Below the pieces are notes generated by a model. The model saw nothing but the letters and a program-made list of their open reading frames with translations. It did no database searches and was not told the DNA's origin. Shown here piece by piece: positions 8,503 to 18,691 of a stretch of 64,000 nt of DNA. A program made the translations under genes and the position numbers. How positions within the stretch are numbered: the stretch's first letter is position 1; each line of letters begins with the position of its first letter. The stretch covers positions 248,001 through 312,000 of the forward strand of contig NC_047489.1 in NCBI RefSeq assembly GCF_002079055.1, read 5' to 3'. Origin of the DNA: Saccharomyces paradoxus (lineage: Eukaryota > Ascomycota > Saccharomycetes > Saccharomycetales > Saccharomycetaceae).

Positions 8503-8637
8503 ACGCGAAAAAACAAAACAGACGCGAGAACGCGACGCGAAAAATAGATTTTTTTCTTTTTTTTTTTTTTCGGGATAAGGAGAACGCGTTAAAACCTATG
8601 GATGGAATAAGGATCTGAAACACTGACTAAAACGCGT
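8503..8637. promoter_or_regulatory. SBF/MBF-type element cluster in the HCM1 promoter
   Basis: The 515-bp gap BUD31-HCM1 (8386-8900) holds two copies of ACGCGAAAA (8503-8511, 8535-8543) and two perfect MCB boxes ACGCGT (8584-8589, 8632-8637), 265-400 bp before the HCM1 ATG. Such boxes bind Swi4-Swi6 or Mbp1-Swi6 and drive late-G1 transcription, which is how HCM1 is known to be expressed. Two tiny upstream ORFs near 8710 and 8717 may or may not be in the mRNA. Confidence 0.82.
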
Positions 8638-8900
8638 CTTCATTTAAAACCAAAATTACTTCTTCTCCTCCCTTACGGTGCCCTTTGATCTTTCCCAAAC
8701 TTTAAATATATGTTGCATGATTAATTGAAAATCACATAGAGTATATCTTAACACAGGTTCCGACGCTTTGTATCGTATTTTGTTCCCTTCCCCCTTTTTA
8801 TTTTAGCTCCCTCTTTACTATTTGGGCTTCTTTTTATCGATTGAACCTAGCTCATATTTGAAGCAAGAAAAAAAAAGTCAACAAAAATCCCAATTTTTCA

Positions 8901-10598
8901 ATGATGAATGAAGATATATCCATCGTTGCTGGCCAAAACAGTTTTTTAACCGAAAAGAGCACTATGTTATCGACCCAAGCCAAGAGAACACTAGAAGACG
9001 AAAAAGAAATGATTACTCCCCCGAGCTCAACTGTGAGAAAAACAATGAAGGAAGTAAATAAGAGACTATCACATCCTCTGTCACCGGATCATTCATCTCC
9101 AATTGCTCCATCCAAGGCCAAGCGCCAAAGATCGGACACATGCGCTCGGTCTAACGGTAACTTGACCTTAGAGGAGATCCTCCAATCTTTAGAAAGAAGA
9201 AGAATAAATGGCGAACTCGCCAAGAAACCTCCATATTCATACGCGACTTTGATATGCTTAGCTATCTTGCAATCTCAAGAGGGCAAACTAACGCTATCTC
9301 AGATATACCATTGGATTCACGTTCACTTTCCTTATTACAAGCAGAAAGACGCCAGTTGGCAAAATTCAATAAGACATAATTTATCATTAAATGATGCATT
9401 CGTCAAGACCGAAAAGTCCTGCGATGGTAAGGGTCATTTCTGGGAAGTCAGACCAGGCGCCGAGACAAAATTTTTCAAAGGTGAAAATCGTGGCTACGAA
9501 TTTGTAAAGGACTCCTTACAAGACATTGGGAAGTATTTCGAAATAGATTCTACACTTGATGAGTTGGAACAAGTAGAGGGTGGAGAATGTAATGATGGCC
9601 TTGCTGACGACGACGAAGGAGAAGAAGCAGGAAAATTTCCCTCAATTGAAATCCAATTAAATTCATCTCCCATACTGAGAGTCTCCCAGTTACATCACAT
9701 ACCGCAATTGAAGACAGATAATAGTGTACTGAACCCTCAAGAAAACCTGGAATCGATGCGAAACATGATGGAACACGATGACAACAATATAGATTCCTTG
9801 GAACCTCCTTATGTGATGAGGAAATATCATACTTCCCTAGGTTTACCGTCGCTGGTGGAGACCAAAGATCATCATTTCCAGGCTGGTGCAAAAAACAATA
9901 ATATCACTCAGGCAAATAGATTCAATACACTCCCCATAACCTGCTCAAAGTCTCCTCAAAATTTTAGAAAATATTTCACCTCATTCAATTCAAATTTTGA
10001 AGATTTATCTCCACTTCGAAGTAATGTAGGGGCTGGTTCTCTACTCGACCCACTTCCGTATTCCCCATTGAAGCTGTACGATCAGAAAAATCTTGCACTC
10101 ATGTCGAAACCACAATCTCAGCAATCATATTCCAATTCTCAACTCCCACCTCTGCCTTCCTCTCATGGTTCGGACTTACTGAAAACACCAAAGATGAAGC
10201 ATTCCGATGCCTTGGACAAGACTCCATCGCGGCTGATAAGCACACCTAAGGACGGTAACTCGATTTTGAGGAAATGGCAGACTCCTTCACATCTTTTTGA
10301 AGATTTGTATTGCTCTCCGCTATTTAGAGCTATAGAGACCCCGATCAGGTATATTACGACGCCGGGGGGCACTTTGGAAACTCAAATTTCACCAAGAAAA
10401 TCTTCTGCACCCGATGTCCTAACAAGCGCAACGAATTCCAAATTTGCTTCAAGCGGTCTGTTTGGCGTGGATGTTTATTCTGTTTGGAAGCGCGCAACTG
10501 AAAAGAATTCCGATGGTGAAAAGACAGCAGATGGCAATCAAAAACATCACCCTTATCATAGTCACCCTTCCAACAATTGTGGTAATGAAAAGAATTGA
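8901..10598 (+). CDS. HCM1: Hcm1 forkhead transcription factor
   Basis: Forkhead activator of S-phase genes for spindle and chromosome segregation (and of WHI5, FKH1, FKH2 and NDD1). The product has 565 residues (about 564 in S. cerevisiae). The DNA-binding domain spans about residues 108-200, from KKPPYSYATLICLAI to FFKGENRGYE. Its recognition helix SWQNSIRHNLSLN is at 152-164. Many Ser-Pro and Thr-Pro sites (near 39-75 and throughout the C-terminal half, such as KTPKMK, KTPSRL, STPKDG, QTPSHL, ETPIRY) fit the known Cdk1 control of stability and activity. The first of two tandem ATGs (8901, MMNEDIS) is taken. A late-G1 element cluster lies upstream. Confidence 0.98.
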   Translation: MMNEDISIVAGQNSFLTEKSTMLSTQAKRTLEDEKEMITPPSSTVRKTMKEVNKRLSHPLSPDHSSPIAPSKAKRQRSDTCARSNGNLTLEEILQSLERRRINGELAKKPPYSYATLICLAILQSQEGKLTLSQIYHWIHVHFPYYKQKDASWQNSIRHNLSLNDAFVKTEKSCDGKGHFWEVRPGAETKFFKGENRGYEFVKDSLQDIGKYFEIDSTLDELEQVEGGECNDGLADDDEGEEAGKFPSIEIQLNSSPILRVSQLHHIPQLKTDNSVLNPQENLESMRNMMEHDDNNIDSLEPPYVMRKYHTSLGLPSLVETKDHHFQAGAKNNNITQANRFNTLPITCSKSPQNFRKYFTSFNSNFEDLSPLRSNVGAGSLLDPLPYSPLKLYDQKNLALMSKPQSQQSYSNSQLPPLPSSHGSDLLKTPKMKHSDALDKTPSRLISTPKDGNSILRKWQTPSHLFEDLYCSPLFRAIETPIRYITTPGGTLETQISPRKSSAPDVLTSATNSKFASSGLFGVDVYSVWKRATEKNSDGEKTADGNQKHHPYHSHPSNNCGNEKN

Positions 10599-11091
10599 CT
10601 TTTTTCATTCTCATTTTCATTTCCCCCACTGGAAACTAATTATTCTTAATCTGACGGATTCATCGCAAACGGTTGGATGAGTCCCCTATATTGGGCTGGA
10701 GTTATCATATCACATAGCATTTTCTTTTTAATCTTATTGTATTGTCGGGTCAACTAACTTCTTTTCCTCCTCTTCTATTGTATATCATTCAATTGAGGCA
10801 GGAAAAAATTGTAATCATAACAAAAATGATACAAGTTTTTTTATTTTATTTTTATAGTTTACATATTATCTTCTTTTTAATCCTTACGGATTTTTAATAA
10901 CAGCTTTCAGCTGAAGTTTTCGATCACCTCACTTTCGTTCTTGATCTATTTTTCAATTTTTACTTGCCCCGTTGCCTTGCATTTTTCAATAGAAAGTGAA
11001 AAACTAGTACCATTTGAGCTATGCCCCCATCACAAGAAAAACCATCCGCAAGATACCATCATAACTACTGAAAGAGGGCGACTTAATAGTC
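10599..11091. other. 493-bp intergenic region HCM1-RAD18
   Basis: This contains the HCM1 3' end and the RAD18 promoter. I see T-rich stretches at about 10830-10880 but no perfect ARS consensus, MCB box, RNA gene or repeat of note. Confidence 0.7.
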
Positions 11092-12555
11092 ATGGATCAC
11101 CAAATAACCACTGCAAGCGACTTCACAACTACTTCAATACCGAACCTGTACCAATTGGATACACTTTTAAGATGTCACATTTGTAAAGATTTTCTAAAAG
11201 TCCCCGTTTTGACACCTTGTGGTCATACATTTTGTTCCCTTTGTATTAGAACTCATTTAAATAATCAGCCAAATTGCCCTCTTTGCCTTTTTGAGTTCAG
11301 GGAGTCCTTGCTAAGAAGCGAATTCTTGGTCAATGAAATAATTCAAAGTTACACATCCATACGATCTTCCTTACTGAATGCACTAAAAATACGAAAGCCT
11401 ATTCCTGTTCCCGGAAATGAGGAAGTACCAAATCCACAAGATTCTTCATTGATAGAGGTCATATCAGAGTCTGAAAATGACAGTCCAAACGCCGCTGATG
11501 ATGATTTGCAAATTGTTGCAACAAGTGAAAGAAAACTCGCCAAAAGATCCATGACTGATATATTACCACTAAGTTCCAAACCATCTAAAAGGAATTTTAC
11601 AATGTTCAGAAGCGAAAGAATCAAGAAAAAACCAAAGCCAAATGAGCAAATGGCCCAGTGCCCCATATGTCAACAATTCTATCCTCTTAAGGCCCTTGAA
11701 AAGACACATTTGGATGAATGCCTAACTTTGCAATCGTTGGGTGAAAAACCAAAAGTTCCTACTAACTTCCCTGTTGACTCAAAATCGCATGACAAAGACA
11801 CATTTAAATTCAAAGTACAAACTCCAGAAGTGGATAAAAGTCCTAGTGATGAGACCTCACATGTGGATAAATATTTAAATTCAATGACAAGCGCAGAACA
11901 CCAAAGATTACCAAAGATCAATTTTACGTCCATGACTCAATCCCAAATAAAACAGAAACTGTCATCGTTGGGGCTGTCAACTAACGGCACCAGACAAAAC
12001 ATGATTAAAAGATACAATCATTATGAGATGCTTTGGAACTCAAATTTTTGCGATTCTCTAGAACCTGTTGATGAAGCTGAATTAAAAAGACAGTTGTTAA
12101 GCTGGGATGTTTCACACAATAAAATGCCTCAAAATAACAACAACAAAGGTGGAATTTCTAAATTAATGATGATGAAAAGTAATGGAAGATCCTCTTCATA
12201 CAGGAAATTACTCGAAAATTTTAAAAACGATAAATTTAATAGAAAAGGATGGATTGTTATGTTTCAAAAAGATTTCACTAGACTTATCAGAGAAGCAAAA
12301 CTGAAAATAAAAAAAGGCTCATCGGACGATTCAAGTTCACCAATGCGGACTGATGGTGAAAATGGTGTTGCACAAGTTCAAAGTGTCCAGGGAATTAGGG
12401 ATCAGCAAATGGAGGGGAACCAGGAAACTGTCATTAACGAAGATAAATTGGTTAATGAAGGAAATTTGCCTAACGAAGATTTAACAGATGCCGACTTATC
12501 AAGAGAATTAATGGATTTGAATGAAGAGAGTAAAGACCCCCCCGGTAACGATTAA
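11092..12555 (+). CDS. RAD18: Rad18, E3 ubiquitin ligase for PCNA
   Basis: RING ligase that, with Rad6, mono-ubiquitinates PCNA at Lys164 and so opens post-replication repair and translesion synthesis. It has 487 residues, as in S. cerevisiae. The RING finger is complete (C28, C31, C43, H45, C48, C51, C62, C65). A UBZ-type finger follows (C190, C193, H206, C210). A SAP domain lies at about 278-312 (MTQSQIKQKLSSLGLSTNGT). The Rad6-binding helix region is at about 370-410, and the tail is acidic. It starts at the ATG at 11092 and converges on SED4. All key residues are present, so it should be active. Confidence 0.98.
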   Translation: MDHQITTASDFTTTSIPNLYQLDTLLRCHICKDFLKVPVLTPCGHTFCSLCIRTHLNNQPNCPLCLFEFRESLLRSEFLVNEIIQSYTSIRSSLLNALKIRKPIPVPGNEEVPNPQDSSLIEVISESENDSPNAADDDLQIVATSERKLAKRSMTDILPLSSKPSKRNFTMFRSERIKKKPKPNEQMAQCPICQQFYPLKALEKTHLDECLTLQSLGEKPKVPTNFPVDSKSHDKDTFKFKVQTPEVDKSPSDETSHVDKYLNSMTSAEHQRLPKINFTSMTQSQIKQKLSSLGLSTNGTRQNMIKRYNHYEMLWNSNFCDSLEPVDEAELKRQLLSWDVSHNKMPQNNNNKGGISKLMMMKSNGRSSSYRKLLENFKNDKFNRKGWIVMFQKDFTRLIREAKLKIKKGSSDDSSSPMRTDGENGVAQVQSVQGIRDQQMEGNQETVINEDKLVNEGNLPNEDLTDADLSRELMDLNEESKDPPGND

Positions 12556-12718
12556 GATGTCTATGTATAATCTGGCCTGCTTTTCGGATAGTGCACATTT
12601 GTTAATAGATAGTTTATTTGAAAATGGGCAAAATAAACATGCATAAGAGATGCCATAGAGATATGTGCACAAAACTATGTAATCATATTTAACATTAATA
12701 TATATTTAAATTCGTTAT

Positions 12719-15700
12719 TCACAATTCATCATGAAGGTTAGCGTAATTCACTGTTTCCGCTGCTGAGCTATCGTCGTTGACAATGTTTGCATTCGAATTG
12801 TTATTCAAAGGTGTTGCAACTGTTTGTGAAGGAGTCACTTCACCAGGCAAAGTGGTGATTTCTAAGTTAAGTGTTGAAACAACTTCACTAGATGGAGAGG
12901 TGTCATGGGTGACTTCTTCATAATCAGATGTATGCGTTTCCGTTGCAAGTACCTGGGAGACAAGAGTGCTTACATTTTCGTCGATGTTGCGCTGTGCGCC
13001 AGATGTTTCTGATGAGTCTTTTGATGTCTTTACCTCTATCACAATTTCTTTCTGTACGAAGCCTGATGTATTAACTGAACTAGCAGGTATTTCGTGCGGA
13101 CCGCTAACAAACGATGGCACTGATATGGTTACGTCAGGCATCGGTTGAGCCACTGTGCTCGATGCAATTTCTATGGATAAGGATTCCTTGCCTATGTCAG
13201 ACAGCGTGCCAATTGAACCATCATTGCTACTAAAGCTTATAGATGCTAATGAAGTTTCTTCGATATTTGTGAAGTCTGATGGGGAAGGCTTACCGACATT
13301 TGCCCCAGATGATTGTACAACATCAGTAAAGACGCCGATATGATCCGAATTGTCAGTAGAAATGGCAGTTTCGCTTCTGGCGGGCTCTGTTTTTGTTTTC
13401 GGGAATAAGCTGGTTGCGCTCTCCACAATAACTGAAGAGCCAGGTTTAGAGATGGAATGGCATTTAGAAAAAGTGGAAGCAGGGGCCGAAGAGATTGGTC
13501 CAGAGGCAAAAGGGGAAGAAGATACAGTAGGTATTTCCATTGATTGAAGGCTAGAGGTTATGGGTAAATCAGAATATGTGTCCTGATGGGAGAGAATAGA
13601 GTCATGGGATGCTGATATTGACAAGACTTCTTCATTTGGGATCAAATTAGGCGCAACTGAGTCAATTTCCGATGCCCTAGAAGTAGGATGAGTAGGTGTT
13701 TCGACCATGCCCTCTAATTCTGATGCTATGGGATCGATTTCAGTCACGGGCCGAGAAACCATAGTGTTTGTAGGCGTCAACGACATTAAAGAAGATGTAC
13801 TGATATATTGTTCAGCTGCTATTTCGGAACTAGATGCAGAAATATCCCTATACTCAATTTTTGTGATGACTTCAGTAATTATTTTTGTCTTATAGATTTC
13901 TCTTGTATGAGCGATTTCTGAGCTGTCCAGAAAAGATACATTGGATGGATCGTTGATCGGGGATGTACCTGTGACGGTAATTGAAGTCGTAGTGCTAGTG
14001 GATAATGCTATAGTAGTGCTAGTTGATGTTGACGACAATGAAGAAAATGATGAAGATGAAAATGGAGATGGAGATGAAGACGAAGACGAAGACGAAGATG
14101 GAGATGGAGATGGAGATGGAGATGGAGATGGAGATGGAGATGGAGATGGAGATGGAGATGGAGATGGAGATGGAGATGGAGATGGAGATGGAGATGGCAT
14201 GTGTGATAATGAATGTGAAGGCGATGACGAAGGTGATTCACTGCTGAAGATTTCCGACAGGCTATCTCTATCCGTTGTTGGCCCGGGATGTTCTGTAACA
14301 TACTTCGAAGAGAACGATCTGGGCTCTATAGACTCTGCATTCGATTGCATGAAGCGTTTTTCGACAATATTTGATTCTGTGGAAGAAACTAGCGGTTTAG
14401 TAACTTCAGAAGTGGATAAAGACAAAATTGACTCATTACTGGTACTTTCTTCAGAAGAGGAAGAAGAGGTGGGCCGTTCATTTGCAACAAATTCTGAAAT
14501 TTTGGAAGAAGAAGACGATGATGAAAAAGGAAAAACCGATGTTGGATCATCTGTCGAGGTGAATTGTGCAACAGATGACCATGATATCCAAACAGAGCTT
14601 TGTTCATCTTCTGTGATTGTTTTCATAGTACTAGTGTCAAATGTGGAGAATTCAGTGTTTATATCTCTAGTCAAATCTTTAGCGCTGATAATATCTGCAC
14701 TTTCGGTAATTCCTCTGTAATCATCGTTAATAGTGAAATAAGAAGATGATCCTTGGTCTACGGCAGTGTCTTCCTTGAACTTGGACTTGTATATATCATG
14801 GGCATGTTCGTAAATAAAGCCGTGCACGTTAAATTTGTAGCCCAGTTGGATAGCGCTAGCCAAAACCACTAACAAAACAAAATTCAAGAAAAATTTCCAA
14901 ATCTTTCGTAAAATTGACGACGATGCACTAGAGAGCTTTACCACATTGACCGTGTTCCCCATAGAAGTGCTTGCCAAATACCTAGAATCTGGAGAGAAAG
15001 TAACTCTTGTTATAGTGGACTCATGTACTCTTGGCACTAGCTGAATAAGCTTTAGCTTTTCAACACTGATAATGGCAATCGAGTTATCGTTAGACGATAA
15101 CCCCACAAACTTCTTATTTGGAGAGACATCCATCGATGTTATTCCATTCAAATCGAACATGAAGGATGCAGTTTTTAAGATTTTAACACCCTTAGAACTT
15201 ACACCTAATTTCAACAAAGAAACTCCGTCAGAATTTGTTAATGATGCGGCTACCAGTAGCGTGTTATCATTGAGAAATCTGATGTTGGAAAGAACAAGAT
15301 TTTTATCAAAATCTGTTTTCCTTGCTACAAACTTCCCGTCCCTGACAGATGCTACTTCCAAAGAATTAGAAGTGATATATGACAGTAGAATACCGTTGGG
15401 GGCAAAGTGTAAATCATTAACTTCCCTACCTGTTTCAATTTCGTAATTTTCGGTCAAGTTCCTCGGGTCAATGATTCTGATCACGGTGGGCACTTCAGAG
15501 GACGCAATTGCTGCCACTGTTGCCCTTTGATTAACGTAAATAAACTTGGTGAAAACAGATGGGTCCGTAGTTCTATTGAAGTCAATACTGGCCACGAATT
15601 TCAGATGTTCTTGTTCAAACACAAACTTTCTTAGATGATGATTGACGTTTTCCATGGAAGGATTATTAAATAATTCGTTGCAGCCAACTAAAATCAGATT

Positions 15701-15931
15701 ATTGTTACAATCTAATGAAGTTGGCGCGTCATCAATCGAATCTAAAGTGATCTCACGGAACCTTCTAATGCGCTTCTTTTTCTGGAAGTTCACCCTCAAA
15801 GCCGTAATTTTGTTCGGAAAAGAGGAATTGAACTGGCCTCCACCACCAGCTACCAGTAAGGTGCTTTCATTGATAAATTTAGCACCGTATATCGGGTATC
15901 CGACATCATAATTTGCAGAGTTGCCACTCAT
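12719..15931 (-). CDS. SED4: Sed4, Sec12-like ER membrane protein of COPII assembly
   Basis: ER protein resembling Sec12 that binds Sec16 and modulates Sar1 GTPase cycling at ER exit sites. The start is the ATG at 15931 (MSGNSANYDVGYPIYGAKF), giving 1070 residues against about 1065 in S. cerevisiae. The open frame extends 37 codons further upstream but without an ATG. Residues 1-340 form a Sec12-type beta-propeller on the cytoplasmic side. One membrane span lies at about 345-364 (WKFFLNFVLLVVLASAIQL). The rest is a lumenal Ser/Thr-rich region with a long Ser-Pro repeat, ending in the ER retrieval signal HDEL. Sequence in the lumenal part diverges fast. Confidence 0.97.
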   Translation of the reverse strand: MSGNSANYDVGYPIYGAKFINESTLLVAGGGGQFNSSFPNKITALRVNFQKKKRIRRFREITLDSIDDAPTSLDCNNNLILVGCNELFNNPSMENVNHHLRKFVFEQEHLKFVASIDFNRTTDPSVFTKFIYVNQRATVAAIASSEVPTVIRIIDPRNLTENYEIETGREVNDLHFAPNGILLSYITSNSLEVASVRDGKFVARKTDFDKNLVLSNIRFLNDNTLLVAASLTNSDGVSLLKLGVSSKGVKILKTASFMFDLNGITSMDVSPNKKFVGLSSNDNSIAIISVEKLKLIQLVPRVHESTITRVTFSPDSRYLASTSMGNTVNVVKLSSASSSILRKIWKFFLNFVLLVVLASAIQLGYKFNVHGFIYEHAHDIYKSKFKEDTAVDQGSSSYFTINDDYRGITESADIISAKDLTRDINTEFSTFDTSTMKTITEDEQSSVWISWSSVAQFTSTDDPTSVFPFSSSSSSSKISEFVANERPTSSSSSEESTSNESILSLSTSEVTKPLVSSTESNIVEKRFMQSNAESIEPRSFSSKYVTEHPGPTTDRDSLSEIFSSESPSSSPSHSLSHMPSPSPSPSPSPSPSPSPSPSPSPSPSPSPSPSPSSSSSSSSSPSPFSSSSFSSLSSTSTSTTIALSTSTTTSITVTGTSPINDPSNVSFLDSSEIAHTREIYKTKIITEVITKIEYRDISASSSEIAAEQYISTSSLMSLTPTNTMVSRPVTEIDPIASELEGMVETPTHPTSRASEIDSVAPNLIPNEEVLSISASHDSILSHQDTYSDLPITSSLQSMEIPTVSSSPFASGPISSAPASTFSKCHSISKPGSSVIVESATSLFPKTKTEPARSETAISTDNSDHIGVFTDVVQSSGANVGKPSPSDFTNIEETSLASISFSSNDGSIGTLSDIGKESLSIEIASSTVAQPMPDVTISVPSFVSGPHEIPASSVNTSGFVQKEIVIEVKTSKDSSETSGAQRNIDENVSTLVSQVLATETHTSDYEEVTHDTSPSSEVVSTLNLEITTLPGEVTPSQTVATPLNNNSNANIVNDDSSAAETVNYANLHDEL
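14095..14196 (-). repeat. (GGAGAT)n hexamer coding (Ser-Pro)n in SED4
   Basis: About sixteen near-identical hexamers (GATGGA on the plus strand) code for Ser-Pro dipeptides in the lumenal stalk of Sed4, flanked by Ser-only runs. All six frames stay open through it, which creates long false ORFs on the other strand. Length is probably polymorphic. Confidence 0.93.
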
Positions 15932-16851
15932 TATAATGCTAGGTCTTCTAAGTTTAAAGGAATGGAAAAAAAAAGGAAAAGAAGCACGGGTGGCAGGAAA
16001 TTGCGATGCTTGTTGACAAACAGCCTTCGTCGATAGAACCAAAGCTATAAGCGTAGGTTACTTGAAGTTTTTACAATTGTCATTTGTATTGTATAATTCT
16101 CGAGATATCGATGAAAATTGCTACAACCAAGAAAAAAAGGACAGGAGGGTTAAAATGATAATAAAATAGGGTACATATTAGTGCGCCCAGGATATGCTAG
16201 GTCTGCAAATTATTAAGTAAGGGCTAAATGTTATATAACTCATTACGAATAAACTGGACATCGTTCAAAAATTATCAAGGTGATTTAAACGCAAATACAT
16301 AAGCTAGGCCACGCATTAATATGTTCGTGAACAATGTACAGCAGATAGGTCAGGCTCATTAATTTCAGTCTTGATGGGGTCTTTTTAAGAAATTTTTTTT
16401 TTCTCAATAGCTTTAGCTTTTGCTCGCTTTTATCAATCACAGATACAATTTTTAAGGCGTAACATCAAAAAATAAATAATCATAGGACAAGAGGGAAAGC
16501 ACTCCAGCTTAATGCAATATCTTTACCGCATTATTACTCCTCGCTGAAAACAGCCGTTTCCGGTATGAAGTGACTGTGAATTGCCGGATTCTGCAGCTTA
16601 ATTGCCGTTACCCGCAACAATAGTTCAACAGTACATAATAAGAGTCTGTAGATATATATAAACTTTCTCTATCATATAAAAAAAAAATTAACCCTTCTTT
16701 TCATCATTAAAAGGGCTTTTGGGACACTAGAGTCAGTGTCAACCATTTAAATAATTTTAGGAAGGGGTACTACTGCTAAGAAAATCGTTATCGTAATCGA
16801 GAACTGATCAAGGAACTATATTCAAGGAAAACAAGGGAAATATTCTATTGA
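15932..16851. other. 920-bp divergent promoter region SED4/ATG15
   Basis: Long divergent gap with poly(A/T) tracts near 15967, 16390 and 16680. A perfect Reb1 site TTACCCG lies at 16608-16614, about 240 bp before the ATG15 start. A one-mismatch ARS consensus lies near 16468 (minus strand). No ORF or RNA gene is supported. Confidence 0.65.
16608..16614 (+). promoter_or_regulatory. Reb1 site upstream of ATG15
   Basis: TTACCCG matches the core of the Reb1 general regulatory factor site, which keeps promoters nucleosome-free. The spacing of about 240 bp before the ATG is typical. Use is inferred. Confidence 0.55.
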
Positions 16852-18411
16852 ATGTTGCATAAACGCCCTTCAAGAAAGAGATCTGCTTCTACTTTGCATC
16901 CAGGATGCATGCTATTAATCGTCGTACTTTGCCTTATTGTTTACTATTTTGCTGTGCCAAGTTATTTATTGGTTGGCAAGAGATCATCCAGGGGCGCCCT
17001 GGATCAAAAATCTGAAAGCACATTTAAGCTTAAGTCTATCTACAGACATGGCGTCGGAGCAAACCATCGCCTGCAACAGAGGCTGGAGGTGACTCCGGAA
17101 GTAATTTCTGCTGCTGGAACACTGTACCAAGAAATCGCAGCTCAAATACAAGATAACGAAGACCAGGAACCCCTATGGACTAACAATGCCGAATATGCTA
17201 CCAATAACCCATTTGCCTTTGAATTTCAGCTGCGAGGGGTGCCGCTAATGATGAAACGGATGAAGCAAAGAGATCCTGATTTCATAGAGTCGTATATATA
17301 CGGAGAAACATACATGACAGAGGACGAAGAACACGCCATGTGGATAGATGATGATATTGTGGCACCCAATGTCACAGATAGAGATACTGTAGTTTCATTA
17401 GCACTGATGTCGTCTAATGCTTATGTAAGAATACCACAAACGGGGGACTGGCGTAATGTCACGGAACCATGGAATGAAACGGAACCGGAAGATTTTGGCT
17501 GGGACGGTGACGGTATACGTGGCCACGTATTCTACAATGAACTGGAGAACATCGTGGTGCTTTCGATAAAGGGAACTAGCGCGCAGGGTTTGCCAGGGTC
17601 TGGCGAAGATGAAACAACGGGAAACGATAAGATCAACGACAATTTGCTATTTTCCTGTTGTTGTGCAAGAGTAAGCTATCTGTGGACAACCGTGTGCGAT
17701 TGCTATGTGAAGTCGTATACATGCGATGAGTCTTGCTTAGAAAAGGAGCTGAGACGTAAGGATAGATTCTATTCTGCTATCGTTGACATATACAAAGGCG
17801 TCCTGAAAGAATACCCTGATGCAGCCATGTGGGTCACAGGTCACTCACTGGGGGGCGCATTGGCTAGTTTACTGGGACGCACTTTTGGATTGCCTGCGGT
17901 CGCATTCGAGTCTCCTGGAGAGCTACTAGCTTCAAAAAGATTACACCTGCCATTCCCACCAGGGCTACCCTCATACATGGAGGGTATTTGGCATTTCGGT
18001 CACAACGCAGACCCGATCTTCATGGGTACATGTAACGGAGCTAGTTCAAGTTGCTCACTAGTAGGCTACGCTATGGAAACCGCGTGCCACACCGGTAGAG
18101 TATGTGTCTACGATGTGGTCAACGACAAGGGATGGAGTGTCAACATGTTTAACCACAGGATCCACAAAGTCATTGACGAAGTTCTTCTTGGATACGACCA
18201 GGCTGCCAAGTGTGTAGAACCGGAGCCCTGCGTGGATTGCTACAACTGGAACTTTATTCCAAGCAGAAACTGGGAATCCTCATCGAGGCTCATCACCAAG
18301 ACTAAAAGCCAGGCTGCACCCACTAGAACAACTCGCACCACTACTACCACATCATCATCTACCTGCGTAGGCCGCAATTGGCTTGGCTTTTGCACCAAAT
18401 ACGAGTTGTAA
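16852..18411 (+). CDS. ATG15: Atg15 vacuolar phospholipase/lipase
   Basis: Integral membrane lipase delivered by the multivesicular-body pathway to the vacuole, where it breaks down autophagic and MVB membranes. It has 519 residues (about 520 in S. cerevisiae). A signal-anchor span lies at about 19-38 (CMLLIVVLCLIVYYFAVPSY). The lipase signature GHSLGG is at 330-335 with catalytic Ser332. Several N-glycosylation sites (NVT, NET) and many cysteines lie in the lumenal part. The C-terminal tail has a Thr-rich run (about 494-504). The start is the ATG at 16852. Confidence 0.98.
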   Translation: MLHKRPSRKRSASTLHPGCMLLIVVLCLIVYYFAVPSYLLVGKRSSRGALDQKSESTFKLKSIYRHGVGANHRLQQRLEVTPEVISAAGTLYQEIAAQIQDNEDQEPLWTNNAEYATNNPFAFEFQLRGVPLMMKRMKQRDPDFIESYIYGETYMTEDEEHAMWIDDDIVAPNVTDRDTVVSLALMSSNAYVRIPQTGDWRNVTEPWNETEPEDFGWDGDGIRGHVFYNELENIVVLSIKGTSAQGLPGSGEDETTGNDKINDNLLFSCCCARVSYLWTTVCDCYVKSYTCDESCLEKELRRKDRFYSAIVDIYKGVLKEYPDAAMWVTGHSLGGALASLLGRTFGLPAVAFESPGELLASKRLHLPFPPGLPSYMEGIWHFGHNADPIFMGTCNGASSSCSLVGYAMETACHTGRVCVYDVVNDKGWSVNMFNHRIHKVIDEVLLGYDQAAKCVEPEPCVDCYNWNFIPSRNWESSSRLITKTKSQAAPTRTTRTTTTTSSSTCVGRNWLGFCTKYEL

Positions 18412-18691
18412 GACCCATACATGTTTTACGACCCTAGTGTTGTTTTTAGGGCCCGTGCGCCCTTTTTTTTTTCCATTGTTTGATAAATAATGTACCAATT
18501 TGAAAACTCAAAGGTTCAGCTAAACGACTCAAGGAAGATATATTAATACAACATTAAAGTGAAAGGCGTCTGCCAGGTGCAACCAATAAGTCACATATTT
18601 TCTGCTTCAACTGCTATCTAGCAAACGCACACACCCATAAATAGGGAGACCGAAGAAAACAGATAGATTTTCGAATAAGTTCAGCGACAAC

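Noticed and set aside
13941-14720. 259-codon plus-strand ORF rich in Asp, Glu and Gly-Asp repeats
   Set aside because: It is the antisense of SED4; the (GGAGAT)n array keeps all six frames open. The sense frame has the known domain order and HDEL end.
15932-16042. 37-codon N-terminal extension of SED4
   Set aside because: It begins with TTG, not ATG, and the known protein starts at the ATG at 15931.
16467-16477. Near ARS consensus between SED4 and ATG15
   Set aside because: One core mismatch; such matches are common in AT-rich yeast DNA, and I recall no origin mapped here.
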